A stretch of DNA of 64,000 bases, from positions 269,038 to 333,037 of the forward strand of contig NW_005434618.1 in NCBI RefSeq assembly GCF_000315625.1, in the 5' to 3' direction. The notes beneath the pieces were generated by a model. It saw only the letters and a list, made by a program, of their open reading frames with translations, had not been told where the DNA came from and searched no databases. The translations under genes and the position numbers were made by a program. Shown in pieces: positions 10,301-19,379 of the stretch. The DNA is from Guillardia theta CCMP2712. Taxonomy: Eukaryota > Cryptophyceae > Pyrenomonadales > Geminigeraceae. Numbering within the stretch: the stretch's first letter is position 1; each line of letters starts with the position of its first letter.

Positions 10301-11460
10301 TCACTGAATTCTGGAATGTTCTTCAAAGTTCTTTCACAGATTTTGACGACTGACCATCGCCTCCACATGTGAAACTTCAACCAGAATCGATAATGCCGGC
10401 GTTCTTCTCCAAGCCTTTCAAGCTTTTTGGTCGCCTGATTCTTTTGGTTTCTGCATCCCATTACATACTTGATCCATCTTCTTAATCTCCATCGTGTTGA
10501 CCACAAGAAAATACGGCGAAGTAGCTGAGCAACGATGACGTGTTCACGTGTGGGAAGGGGTCTTCCAAACCTCCACCCTCTCCCCCAGTTGTAGTCCATC
10601 CCTGCACGCCGATAGGTCGCCTTGTCATTCAATCGCAGAAAGAGCTCGCGGTGAAAGCCTCCGCCAGCCCTCGAGCAGGACAAGAAGATCATGGCTGACT
10701 CGTCGTTCCACACGATTGAATTTCTGACCAGCGCGCTCCAGCTAGAGAAGTTAGAATGCATTTGAGCAAGTCGCACGTGCTTGGAAACATAAGCTGTGAG
10801 ACTCCAGTTCTTGAGGATGGAACCATAGTATCTGCTTCTGATTGTCCTGCATGCTCTTCGAAACCTTCTATACTTGTGCATCATCCTCATCATCTTCCAC
10901 CATCGCTGAATCTTGAGAGCTTGTTCCGGTGCCTTGCTTGCTCTCTTAAACTCATCAAGAAATACAGACACGTCGGTCTCTTCATCAGCCGTAAGATCAA
11001 TCGTAGGTTCATACTCTAATCGTTTCATGGCTTGCATCTCAGATGAAGGCACGGAGAAAACAAGCCGAGAACGATCGACAGGGGCCATCCCCTCGATCTT
11101 CATCTTCCTGTCATACGAAACTCTTTCCTCCAACTCACGGGAATACTGATCGAGATATTCGATATATTGGCTGACCCTTGCAAGCTCTCGGTCTTGTGTC
11201 GCATGCTCCGAGTCAGCAGTGAAGAGCCTTTGGGATCTCTTCAATGTTGAGTTTTTTGATCGAACCTCGTCGTCTAACAGGGACATGGATGTTTCCGGTC
11301 TAGACAAGTATTCCTCTGAGCTCGTTGAAGCTCTCGATGACCTCATCTTCATCCTCTCCGAGCTAACGTCATGCCAGGGACTCCCTGCCAGGGAGGCTTT
11401 GCCCAAAGTTGCAAACGATGCAACTCGGTCAAGGGCAGATTTATGCTCCTTGAACGTCAT
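4315..11460 (-). CDS. Giant intronless protein with Sfi1-like Trp helices
   Basis: A single 2381-codon frame opens at ATG (11460) and has no intron, which is striking among intron-rich neighbours. Residues about 185-640 are basic and helical with regularly recurring Trp motifs: KIQRWWKMMR, LKNWSLTAY, FSSWSALV, RRWIKYV, RFWLKFHMWRRWS, EWNEWYKMY, FRLWRAYTL and FTSWKSL. This looks like centrin-binding Sfi1 repeats or IQ-like helices, so a centrosomal, basal-body or cytoskeletal role is the best inference. The remainder is low-complexity, charged and Ser/Glu/Gln-rich, with a 9-residue tandem repeat near residue 1750 and acidic coiled-coil-like stretches toward the C-terminus (EKEEESEEKMKQEMED). 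No enzymatic motif is visible. Sfi1 membership is uncertain because the spacing is irregular. Confidence 0.8.
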   Translation of the reverse strand: MTFKEHKSALDRVASFATLGKASLAGSPWHDVSSERMKMRSSRASTSSEEYLSRPETSMSLLDDEVRSKNSTLKRSQRLFTADSEHATQDRELARVSQYIEYLDQYSRELEERVSYDRKMKIEGMAPVDRSRLVFSVPSSEMQAMKRLEYEPTIDLTADEETDVSVFLDEFKRASKAPEQALKIQRWWKMMRMMHKYRRFRRACRTIRSRYYGSILKNWSLTAYVSKHVRLAQMHSNFSSWSALVRNSIVWNDESAMIFLSCSRAGGGFHRELFLRLNDKATYRRAGMDYNWGRGWRFGRPLPTREHVIVAQLLRRIFLWSTRWRLRRWIKYVMGCRNQKNQATKKLERLGEERRHYRFWLKFHMWRRWSVVKICERTLKNIPEFSETIHEWNEWYKMYCTKKRLHSEQIKSLGRRFLTRLSWQRFQRFQQIMKGKGYLLEQTDVFRSRNVQRACVLGWTEYAKFQRAKKHRTQLILRNLSKLCKYSSFQSRKRKTFEQKWRRFRMQKTLIALAQISSAMLVLKVGLLNRIRKSTPRVLWALFAWMTYEKEEVERKPGGITTFGVCDGHFALCDSFRLWRAYTLRRINLKNFTLTLPVDDSDDAVRTIFTSWKSLKSTVSKNDDEGLKVVGDLKSFQVDMLSMGPSLAKMILGKQREGRRMQEMREKMSSLTVQERIAQTIKRIEEELGLNQNHISSEIPKLRLFMTEEASNQDLIHSLRIRCLKRDYKLLLAGEIRDCLKSFGSEWNPEMTASTVPQEQILFPEFAHSLQYSTEIRKNLSTASSRKQSIHMLDAMSESTPLDIKPLSETSAASESSEFVGEAGLQREREASGLGQLDEFGVGASEREYSSQDVETHDADLMSQETHESPSAEMLSENLAEVTTIGEVEAEDEEIVTDGPMTNLEGFPNQETQAKIKEKIISSAVSNFPLERISPDDMPHDEYLTHDYETRKSDLEQRFREMQIQFPSNALHSISSEEMKKRDRMEQDSDKNHSKDQDIESNVKEKNRADYVFLKPPKPFHGIDISIDFNAKAPERRRHEPLDGIGDATAKKEGPQRRRNEVCRNYNSLLDKLLQDHLEQSQKEQGTHGGKVLDREKGREDIHGRGMEREELVQLTRPPSLMISVRSRSSSPNERQHQEIKDHKDEPKIFQRTTSPPSAAIPGHSNDQSDFVDKEGGTNPNRRQELSAELMSKTVESAEEVFDSVDRLIDSTFKEIIQENAWIIQEAAHIQEALRGSMDSLYWRSKVLSGRSERQRDQHIESSKRDEMAKIAQQQKIRQLQDFISFQDLNSQLQDEHKVTKSMNLQDFQKVDTRPPPTIKLKSMQIKQLKKQSEIPVVERDFLQLTSPVQSIWINLKPFSSSNADFAETAIVDTDIQVECDRKLTPLSAPRDSFKQERSQTTESARHSTRALKKLKNLPRPKTSLDMLPDITTNLLKSEPIEAFMQASNPRSKSVEPFSRPSANVPIYETFIQGATIPTGSSINRQAIDEFVDALRQEQQEQQDQFQIIKRPVINKSVGRRSSTSLDAQSPMKIRGDGLLSREGKLWKQRSFNALRTESEHSEGTEMLGSQQSEASAVRASLAHFVVGGKKMETRRAEMAQKQEIASVPGTELESEGTRTTVSSQGDEEARTEANETAPLSTARHDEDGPVYLSISEEPGSVRRYVTSEIPWTPWTSMSAAQILQELQSEGLVEQEVQGTTPEVMEANSGAPELPTELAPADQMPTADSSAPKPYSAIQSSRREKISSSGSQSKISSSGSQSKISSRGSQSKRRSESSKEQEVEQPRHSVQELQLVLGDGGKRVTGDGSRAPSRQRSESQKQFDSRQEKRWDLVSRVNLEEQIQKRQRRKESIKSMYLAGISTMKPSSSPQVLRAAQKQQVSKGREPPEQPHRSQFKGPYLSARRIDIHRAHTTAGSRLQRAVDSAGSMMPFSAAESGSVNELRILDSPSERPEVDERSSQMSMRSILVEPDHESNDEAQVVQSEEEASARDVKDSSYQRVTPQPSSESPARKETSRQETSVQLTPEDRAMLDRLSDFPVRSSNSNIARVENNQHDGHVTETSDSCLSDSSSPRSSKPVQEVHDDSAHMGILLEGQRDSDENDTDTRRMFEDDHGLDPNKASEEGEQGERSKKSVDESDVEGSTVSNKGAGHDGRPTSEDDEKDSAGSEVAIEGSVERDILAEKEEESEEKMKQEMEDTQGKVSDGQDLQQEALVERQEQERRVGEKRAEGLRETKKLRPVEMDLLQGYREKKLTARMMEKQSVSPWRESHLKRLERERNLKYDSDSGEEDGEADPRAGKSYRAMDSRTTESVVKFPLQTLKETNRRFVAKRLEYHRYEEEQADQLSHSSLFSTGTYDYYLRRLQQKKKSYSEKDPRGGTP
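6140..6222 (-). repeat. 27-bp in-frame tandem repeat (KISSSGSQS)x3
   Basis: Three near-identical 27-bp units sit inside the giant frame, encoding KISSSGSQS, KISSSGSQS and KISSRGSQS. The unit keeps frame (9 codons), as expected for a tolerated expansion in a disordered region. Confidence 0.85.
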
Positions 11461-12271
11461 CTTGTAGTATCAACCGATCAAGTTCCTACGGAAGCAATTC
11501 ACCTAAATCATCCGAATCTCATGCTGACGTCTCGCATTGCTATGATATCAAAATCGTTTAAAGTGGATCAAAAAAGATTGTTTGTATTTGCAGCAATCAC
11601 GAGCAAACATGTGTTGGTGATGCCACAGGTATTGTCTGGTGCATACTTGCAACCTGATCACTGCACATATCCATCGCTCTCATGCTCTTGCTGCGTACTC
11701 CACTCATCTACTTCTCTCTCCTGTCCATCGTCGCCATGTCCGTTGCTTCAGGCATTCTGAGGGGAGCTCGACTGAAGGGACCTACTTCCGCCCCGGCAAC
11801 AAGATTGCAACAGCCCGGCCCGCCTCAGAGCCTCGGACTATCAGTCAAAACGAGCTGACCCGCATCATGGCTCGAGACAAGGAAGCAAGTCTCATACCTA
11901 GAGGCGGGATGATGCTAGAATCGGCATGGCTGAGCACGTGAGTGAGTTATGGACGTTGTTCGCTTCCAGGTTGATGACACAAGTACTAATCGACTTTTGA
12001 AACAACGCACTTGGTTTAATGTAAGGCAATCACCCGCTTGCACTTGTTTCAACGAGACTTATCGAGACCAGAGCTTCCCTGATCGACCTTGTTTGATCTT
12101 GATCTTGTTTAATCTTGCTCCATCTCTTCCGCCTCTTGCTTGTCATCATTGTCTTCGTTTGTCAGCGCAGCATACTGACCAGATTGGTTGTCAAATGCCT
12201 CATTGAAGTCATAGTCCGAATCCGAGTTTGCGTTTGTCTGCATCCACGGTCAAAGCAAACAAGACCAACCA
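11461..12271. other. Intergenic spacer between two minus-strand genes
   Basis: This interval holds the 3' flank of the GNL3-type gene and the 5' flank of the giant gene. On the plus strand a short open stretch at about 11750-11940 (includes RTISQNELTRIMARDKEASL) looks protein-like and ends next to a good GTGAGT donor. I found no convincing downstream exon, so it is not called as a gene. Confidence 0.5.
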
Positions 12272-13963
12272 TCAGAGTACCTTGGCTTGCTTTCGGACAG
12301 CTGCTGCTGTGGCTTTTGCCCTCGCAAGCTTCGAGTGCTTGGTCACCCTCTTGTTGTACGGGTCCTGAGGCAGGTTGTCCGCATCTCGCTTCGCCTTCTG
12401 CGGAGCTGCGGACTCGGAAGGCTCTTCTTCCATGTCGTCTTCCCTCTCAGCTTCTGTAGAGAAGCGTGTCAGAGGCTGATAGCTGCCACATCGACAACGT
12501 CAGGGTGTACCTGCAAACGCCATGTCTGTCGCAGTAACCCCAATCGAAAGCCCTTGTAGCGCCATGAAGGCTTCGTCCACTTGTACACATGCCTGGTCGA
12601 TGACTTGGACTTCGTTGATCGATGAGATGTCAAACTCTTTGCCCCAGGCAGAAACAATCGTGCTCTCTGAGAAGGAGCTTTCTGGCACAGCAGGGGGCTC
12701 GGTGTAATACGGAATCTTGCCCTGGTTCCAATCTGAAAGCACGCTCCTCGCTGCCATCTCAATGTCCAGAACACCTCCTTTCTTCATCTTTCCACGAGCT
12801 TGGGCCACCAGCTGGATGAATTCTTGGTCTGAGCCAAACCTGGGCAGTTTATACAGGGTCATCAGCTTGAGCTTGTCGCATCGCTTCACAATCTCTTGGA
12901 CGGCAGGAATCGGATCAACCACAGCATCCAGCTTCACACAGTTACGAAGAATCACAGCAACGTCAGACTCATCCTTAGCAAAGACAATTCCAGGGCAGTC
13001 AAGGAGTTTGACCTTCTTGTCAAGGTGTACCTCCTGTGCAACTTTGGTGATCCCGGCTTGAGCTCCAGTCTCGACAGCCCTCGTTCGAACCAAGGAATTG
13101 ATCAGACTGCTCTTGCCTACGTTGGGGTAACCGACAACGCCAACAGTGATCGACATCTTCAAGTTGCTGTTCCGAGAGTAGTTCTTCAAGAGCTGGAGGA
13201 GCTGCTCCCCACCGATGCATTCGCTTCCTCCCAGCTGGTCATTGTTTGCTGTGGCAAGAGAAGCCTTTCCTCTCCCCAGATTTGATCGCTGGCTCTGAGT
13301 TGAGCACTTCATGGCAACAGCAGGCAGTTCCCGTCGCAGATATTTCAACCATGCTGCAACTTTTTCTTTGGGGACCAGGTCAATTTTGTTGAGGACCAAG
13401 ACAATCCTCTTGTTTGGATCTTTCTGCTGGATATACTTTTCAACCTCCATAGGACGGCATCCAAGGGGATCACGAGCGTCTAAAACTTCAAGAATCACAT
13501 CTGCCATTTCCACTATCTTGTTCAATTCACGGTAGTATGCGCGGCGGGTGTTTTCAATATCACATTTCTTGCCATTGGATATTTGATCTTCCTGTTTCAG
13601 CTGGAAGTCTTTCAAACTGTTCTGGGCATTCTTTTTCAATTCCGCAAGTTGCTGTTCAGGGCTCTGTTTTGCTTTCCTGGCTTTTTCTTTTTCCTTTTTC
13701 CTCTGCAGAGCCAACTCAATCTGTTCCTTCTTGACCTTTTCTTTGTGATCTTCGACTTCTTTCAGCAGCTGTTCCTTAAATGGCCAAAGGTTTGGAATGC
13801 CAGGATCTTTCTTTCTGAGATATTCAAGCTTCCCTCCAGCTTTTTTGAGCTTCAGTTTCTGAGCCTTTCTTTCCTTCCTGTGATGTTCCCTGACCTTTTT
13901 CTGGATTTTATACTTTTGCTTCAATGTAGTTCTTTTGCTAGAATGATTCTTTCCCTTTGGCAT
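12272..13963 (-). CDS. GNL3: Nucleolar circularly permuted GTPase (nucleostemin/GNL3/Grn1 type)
   Basis: Exon 1 runs from ATG at 13963 to 12511 and exon 2 from 12453 to the stop at 12272. They are separated by a 57-nt GT-AG intron (12454-12510). The N-terminus is a very basic helical Grn1-like domain (KRTTLKQKYKIQKKVREH). GTPase motifs come in permuted order: G4 NKID (VLVLNKIDLVP) precedes G1 (GYPNVGKSSLIN), which precedes G3 (LLDCPGI). This is diagnostic of the YlqF/YawG group. The C-terminal exon adds an acidic then basic tail. Family members act in the nucleolus in 60S ribosomal subunit assembly and export. About 547 residues matches GNL3-like proteins. GNL3L/Grn1 versus GNL3 cannot be separated by eye. 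Confidence 0.92.
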
Positions 13964-14495
13964 GGTGACAATGAGGCTAAGCTAAGCTCGTCCGCCTACG
14001 TTTCCAACCTGTCAACCTGCAAACCTGGATCAACAAGATCTTCCCAAAATTACAGGGAGCAACGAGGAAAGAGCACAGAAGCGAAGGGAGTAAGAGAAGC
14101 ATCAGAGGAGGCAGCAGCGGTCGGAGTAAGAAGCAAATGGTGAGAGTAGGAAGCAGAGGGCAGCGCAGCAAGGTGGGTGAGGACGGGACTTGCTTCTAGC
14201 TACGCGCTCATCGACAAGGAGCAGGGAGGCAGGATGCCATACCGGACGCACGTGCGGAAAATTGCTTTAGCTCGCTGAAAACCGCCCGGCTGTCGGCCGG
14301 GCGGGCTTAGTTCGCCGGCGCTGCGGGCAGGCCCGGGCCCGGCCTCAGTGGCCCTCCGAGCCCTCCGCCGAGCTGGCCCGGGCGGCACGGTGACAATCAA
14401 ATGAAGTTTCTCAGTCCAAGTTCTTGTCAAAGTCAGTTGGCCTAGGGACTAGTCTCTACCCCACGTTTAATTGATTGATTGGAAAGTTCGACCGT
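13964..14495. other. Spacer with GC-rich block and perfect hairpin
   Basis: This is the 5' flank of the GTPase gene and the 3' flank of the coiled-coil gene. A block at about 14270-14395 is very GC-rich compared with the surrounding DNA. It opens with a perfect 9-bp stem and 5-nt loop (CCGCCCGGC-TGTCG-GCCGGGCGG). No coding potential was seen. Confidence 0.6.
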
Positions 14496-15061
14496 CTACG
14501 GTCCAGAGTAGAAGATCATCCTAGAGGAGGAGGAGATGATGCGAGGGCTGTGCTGGTGTGGTGCAACGAGTTTTACCTTCCTGTCTACCGTCGGCAGTTC
14601 AGCTCGGCCGCTCTTCTGCTTCCCCGCCTGCTGTCTTGTCGGCCTGGATGGGACTCTCCCCATCCTGCTCCTCTTCACATCCTTTTGCTTATCATTGCCA
14701 GCGTCCTCGTGCCCTGCCATTAACATCACGGGCGGCACGAGCTGTGCAGTCTCTTTACCTCTCGCCGCCTCCTCGTCTTCCCGCACCTCCTTGAGGTACG
14801 GCAAGGCAGCCAAGGCCTCCCAGTCGATTCGGTTTCGATTCACCTCCGACCCCTCCGGCAGCTGCCCTCTTGTTCTTTCCACCCTGTCCGCGTCCTCTAC
14901 TCGAGCTCTAGGTACCTCCTGAGGCTCAGCGCTGACGAGAGATAAACCCCTGCTCCAGCCATCGTCACTGATGAAGTTGTCGATTACAAGCAGAAATCTC
15001 TCACTGTTGGGCGTCAGGTTGCATCTCCTCAGCGTATTCTTGATGCTGTTGACGACCGTAT

Positions 15062-15108
<47 letters not shown>

Positions 15109-17973
15109 TTGCTCCTTCTCATCTTCTGTCATCTTGTCCTCTGCGAGATCACACATGTCATCCTGTTAGACATCCATGTACCAACCTCCACCTGCGATCA
15201 GCGGCAGTGCTTGAGGATCGGTCTCCTCCTCCTCCGCCACGTGCCTTGATTGCAACTTGGATTCCCTTGCAGCAGGTGTCCAGTCAGGAGGGGGCCGGGA
15301 GAAGCAGATGCGGATACCGGCTGATTAGCTCCGGCGGGATGTTCTTGCTCTTGCGCGCCTGGGAAAAGTGAGGAGGAGGAGGAGGAGGAGGAGGAGGAGG
15401 AGGAGGAGGAGGAGGAGGAGGGAGGAGGGAGGAGGATGAAGAGGAGGAGGAGGAGGAGGAGGAGGAGGTGGTGGTGGNNNNNNNNNNNNNNNNNNNNNNN
15501 NNNNNNNNNNNNNNNNNNNNNNNNNNNNNNNNNNNNNNNNNNNNNNNNNNNNNNNNNNNNNNNNNNNNNNNNNNNNNGGAGGAGGAGGAGGATGAGGAGA
15601 AGGATGAGAATGAGGGGACAACGACAGGAGACAATCAAATGGACGGCAAGCAGCGGCAACACAAATATGGGACTTACAGTTGCCAAGGCGTCGTCCGAGA
15701 CATCAGCGACTGGCGGCGCCTGTTCCGCACTAGCAAAGGAATGAAGTTTGGAGTCCCTGTGTACGCAACAGGATGGTGAGCAGGAGGAGAGGAAGAGGGA
15801 GGTGACAACTTGTTGATGAGCTCTTCTGGCAAGCTCTCGTGAGAGTTTCGGACTGAGCTTGAACCGCTGGCTGCTCTTCCGATCTGAAAGAAAGAGTGAG
15901 TACCATCGCCTTCTGATGACCCTGCTCCTATGTCCACCATGTTGGCTTCTCTCGGCGGGTTTGCGGACGCCATTCGTTCGCGATCCATCTCGAGCTTCTG
16001 CTTGATCCTGAAGGCTCGCAGCTCCTCCAGCTCCTTCATTTCTTGCCTGCGGGGGTCTCGTCACGCAGAGCAGCAGGGACAAAGCAGCGCCCACAGCTCA
16101 AGTGCCCTCTTTTCCTCCTCCTTCCTCCTCCTCTTCTCCTCGATCTGCTCACTCCAGGCTCTCTTTAGCTCCTGTTCAGCAAGGAGACGGTCGTCAAGAG
16201 TACGCGCCGCCCTTCCGTCTCTTCACCTCTTGCCGCCGCTGAGCCCTCTCCTTCTCCTCGTCTGCTTCACCCCCTGAGGCAACGAAGCCACTCTGCTCAC
16301 TCCTCCCGTTGGTCTCTTGCCGCACATGCTCGGCATGTCGCATCGATTTCTCGTGCTCGTTCGGCTCAGAGGATCGAACACCGTACATGTTTCCTCCTCG
16401 CAGCGGCGCCCCTCCCCCCGGACGCCCGAACCCTGCGTTGATGAAGTCCGTTGAGCTGCGCTTCCGTCAGAATCGAGGAGGAGGCGAGGAGGCAACAGGA
16501 TGGTCCAACCTCTCCATCATCTTCCTAGCAAGCAAATCTTTCATCTCCTCCCTGGTATTTACACTCCTTCTCACGCTCGATTCGAATCCCCTTCTCACTG
16601 GTTCTTCCTGCACTCTGTTGAGTGTATAACACAGGGGCTGAGCTCCCACTCTTCACCTGCAGCGGGAAACTCGTGCGAGCTTGATGGCGGCTGCGAGGAG
16701 CAGGATCATAGGGCATGTGATATTGACGCTCGTGCATCGGATTAGGAGGGATGGGCGGCAAGTAAGGACGCTGCTGCGGCTGTCCCTGAAGTGCGACGTA
16801 GGTCACGTACTGAGAAGACGGAGAGGCACGAATATCGGGGGAGATGTCGCTGAAAGGCTGAAGATGAGGAGGAGCTCTTCTGTACATCTGTTGCATGTTG
16901 TGAACCTTCACATGGTATGCAGGGAAAGGCTCATTATCCTCCTACATGGTAGTCAGCGATCATGCTAGTGCATGCACAGCTTACCGGCTGCCATTTCGCT
17001 GACATTCGTGACCTCTGGCGCTCATCGTGTCGCTCGATGGCTCTCTGAGGAGATAGGACATCTCTGACCAAGTTTCCTGGGATATTGTGAGTGATCAAAG
17101 CTGCGTAGCAGCGGCAAGCAATCGTTCACCCTGCTCTATCTGCAGCAGACTTTGCTTCGAGTACTTAAGCGGGTCGTAGTAGATCTGAGGGCTTTCACTC
17201 CCGTGGTTGGACATGCCCGAGACTTGTCGTGACATCTCAGTCTCATACATGTACGAGACATTCCTCTGCATCTCATTCTCTCCCTGCTCGCTCTCAGCCC
17301 TGAACGCGCTTGATTCATTCAATGAGCTCAGCCTATGGGGAACACCGAGGCGCCGTGTCAGCTTGTTGCCGTATCGATCCACTTGCAGCTGCTGCAGCAC
17401 AACGTCGTCCACCTGCTCCGAGCGCACTCGCACCTGCACCTGCGGCTTCACCTCCTCCTCTCGCACATCAGCTAACACCCTGCGCGGCTGAGCAGAGGGA
17501 GGGACGCGCTTGCTTTTGCGGTAAACATGGATGGAACGAGGCTTCTTGTCCTCTCTCTTGAACACTATAGGAAACTTAGCTTGCTGGGCAGGCTTGCTGG
17601 CAAACAATTGCTCCTCGTAGTAAGATTTCGGGCTGAGTCTCACGTACTTGCCGGGGTTGTATATGTTTCTTCTCCTCCCGCTCTCTCTCACCCCATTCAG
17701 CTCGCCCTCCCTTACGTAATCTGTGACATCTCGATCTTCTCTCACATGCATCTCCTCTCTCCGCACGTCTACCCTTTCAGGATCCCGGGGGTGCATCCTC
17801 GCACCATGCTGCCTGCTCGCCTGCTCGCTAGCTCTCGACGGCTGCAACTTCTTACCCCGCATGTTGCGATCTGGGGCAGAGACCTGCGGGTCCCCATGCT
17901 CATGACCATACTTCCTCTGCCGTTGGTACAGGCTCCAGTCCTCATTCTCGTCCTGCCATCCCGACACCTCCAT
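14496..17973 (-). CDS. Coiled-coil/SR-rich protein, multi-exon, contains assembly gap
   Basis: The first exon begins at MEVSGWQDENEDWSLYQ (ATG 17973) and is basic and Arg/Gln-rich. Further exons follow: a Pro-rich segment (16525-16911), REEMKDLLARKMMERL (about 16540), and a helical coiled-coil series (ELKRAWSEQIEEKRRRKEEEKR joining QEMKELEELRAFRIKQKL, 16200-15990). The helical exons join through a short GT-AG intron that starts next to KRRKGGA. A microsatellite intron with the 15478-15577 gap comes next. The terminal exon carries an SR dipeptide run and then SIKNTLRRCNLTPNSERF to a stop at 14496. The helical part recalls centrosome or spindle coiled-coil proteins such as CSPP1 or CCDC66, but this is only general resemblance. 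Exons around the gap are unresolved, and two genes instead of one remain possible. Confidence 0.5.
15062..15117. repeat. (CTCCTG)n hexanucleotide tract
   Basis: About nine copies of CTCCTG. On the minus strand it lies within an open frame and encodes an Arg-Ser run (or Glu-Gln in another frame). The RS frame continues into the apparent terminal exon of the coiled-coil gene. Confidence 0.85.
15369..15594. repeat. (GGA)n microsatellite around sequence gap
   Basis: A long GGA repeat flanks a run of exactly 100 N on both sides, so the true repeat length is unknown. It most likely lies in an intron of the minus-strand coiled-coil gene. Confidence 0.9.
15478..15577. other. Assembly gap (100 N)
   Basis: Exactly 100 undetermined bases, the usual placeholder for a gap of unknown size. 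It lies within a GGA microsatellite. Confidence 0.98.
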
Positions 17974-18081
17974 CACTGATTGTCGCTCGATCACACCGCC
18001 ATGTCCTGGTTCTTGTAACTGCCAACAAAATCTGCAAACGGCTCTGTTTGTTGAGTAAACGTTTTGTTTGTTGTTCTCGCT

Positions 18082-18626
18082 CTTTACTCAAAGTTAAGTT
18101 AAAATCAAAGAACTTGTTGAAATGGGCACGGTGGCGCCCGCGGCGCCCCCCCGGCCGGGCCGCCCGTGAGTCGCCGGAGGCCCTCACAATCCGACCGCCA
18201 CGGCGTGATGCGGCCGCCGAAGCCGCGCTGGCGGCGCGGCCCGGACCGTCGGCGTGCCACAGTTGCCGGAGTCACCGTCACAATGTCTCCAAGTTTACTC
18301 AACTTTAAGTTGAGTACTGAAAGAGACATTGTCACAATGACTTAGCCCGGCGCCGGTGATCCGAGTCGGACCGCCGTGACACTGGGCCGGCGGCGGACCG
18401 GCCCGGGCCGGGCGCTGAGACTCCGAGGCTCGGCGGCCGCCGGCCTGACGGCCCGCCAGTGGAACAGAGTCTCCGAGTCGCGGCCCGGCGCCGGTGGGCG
18501 GCGGCCGCCGGGTCACCATTCACGGTTCTGTAACGGTTCCGGCGGCCACGGTTCCGTGACGCCGGAGGCTTGTGTGGCGGCGGACGGACCGTTCGATGCT
18601 TCCCTTTACTCAAAGTTAAGTTAAAA
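18082..18626. repeat. GC-rich island with 23-bp direct repeats and central palindrome
   Basis: Identical 23-bp AT-rich direct repeats (core CTCAAAGTTAAGTT) lie at 18082-18104 and 18604-18626 and bracket a block of very high GC. In the middle is an imperfect palindrome. Left arm 18279-18305 and right arm 18307-18333 match at ten inner bases (AAGTTGAGTA) and ten outer bases (GAGACATTGT) around a single T. The layout suggests a non-autonomous mobile element or its remnant, but no transposase is visible. Confidence 0.5.
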
Positions 18627-19370
18627 ATCAGTACTAGTCACGGTCCGACGGGGCCGGGGGCGCCCGTATGATGGGAGACCGGATGAAAGTGGGAGCGGCT
18701 GAGCAGGTTTTGAGAGGAGGATGCAACTTGTGGGCGGATCTCTTTTTTAAAACACTCCTTTGTTATTTAAATACATTTATTCACAAAACTTTGTATTCCA
18801 AATTTAAAAACCAGAACTTCAACAAAAAAACCACCGATACTCACCTGGAATTCCAATATAATTGAAAACTGTTTCGTTGAGTTTTGAATTTATAATATGG
18901 ACTTTGAAAGTAGACGTAAAGTTTGAGTCCTCTAATAATGTTTTACAGCATTAAAAACTTTTTAAGTTTTTTCTCCCCCGCATCAGCCGGCCCCCAAATG
19001 TCTGCCAAAAGAGATCTTCTGGATATGATCCTTGTGGGGGTCGTAGAATCACCAGACCCCCCTTCTCCCTCACAACTCTCTGTGAGGAAAGGGTGGACTA
19101 TGCATTTCGGGACCAGGGGTGGGTATTTCAGATTCAAAAATTGCACTTCCTTGTAGGTTATAGAAAAATCTGCACCCACCCCACCCTACTATTGACTTTC
19201 GATTTACTAGGTTGTGACCCCATCGTGCTTTATGTAATCAATAGGAGGAGAGGGGTCCGTCGGAAATATTTTGATCCCTTGATCAAAAAACGTTGTTTCG
19301 TTTTTACTCAAAGGTCCTCTTCAGTTTTTAGATTTTATTAGACCCCAAAAGATGTCTTTTAAAAATGTAT
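18627..19370. other. AT-rich gene-free DNA
   Basis: No credible coding frame is present. It includes a palindrome at about 18953-18971 (AAAAACTT-TTT-AAGTTTTT) whose core resembles the palindrome in the adjacent GC island. A strand-biased C-rich stretch is at 19050-19190. Confidence 0.5.
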
Positions 19371-19379
19371 ATTTGTCCG

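Noticed and set aside
11700-11941. Short plus-strand reading frame (RTISQNELTRIMARDKEASL) with a GTGAGT at its end
   Set aside because: No downstream exon keeps the frame and no homologous family is recognisable. Left as a note in the spacer.
14277-14300. GC hairpin as a bacterial-type terminator
   Set aside because: The context is eukaryotic, with no following T-run. It is treated as part of a GC-rich island.
16560-16600. GATTCGAATCC resembling a tRNA T-loop/B-box
   Set aside because: It is the complement of a coding exon (KGIRIEREKE). The flanks cannot form a T-arm, and no A-box lies at the right distance.
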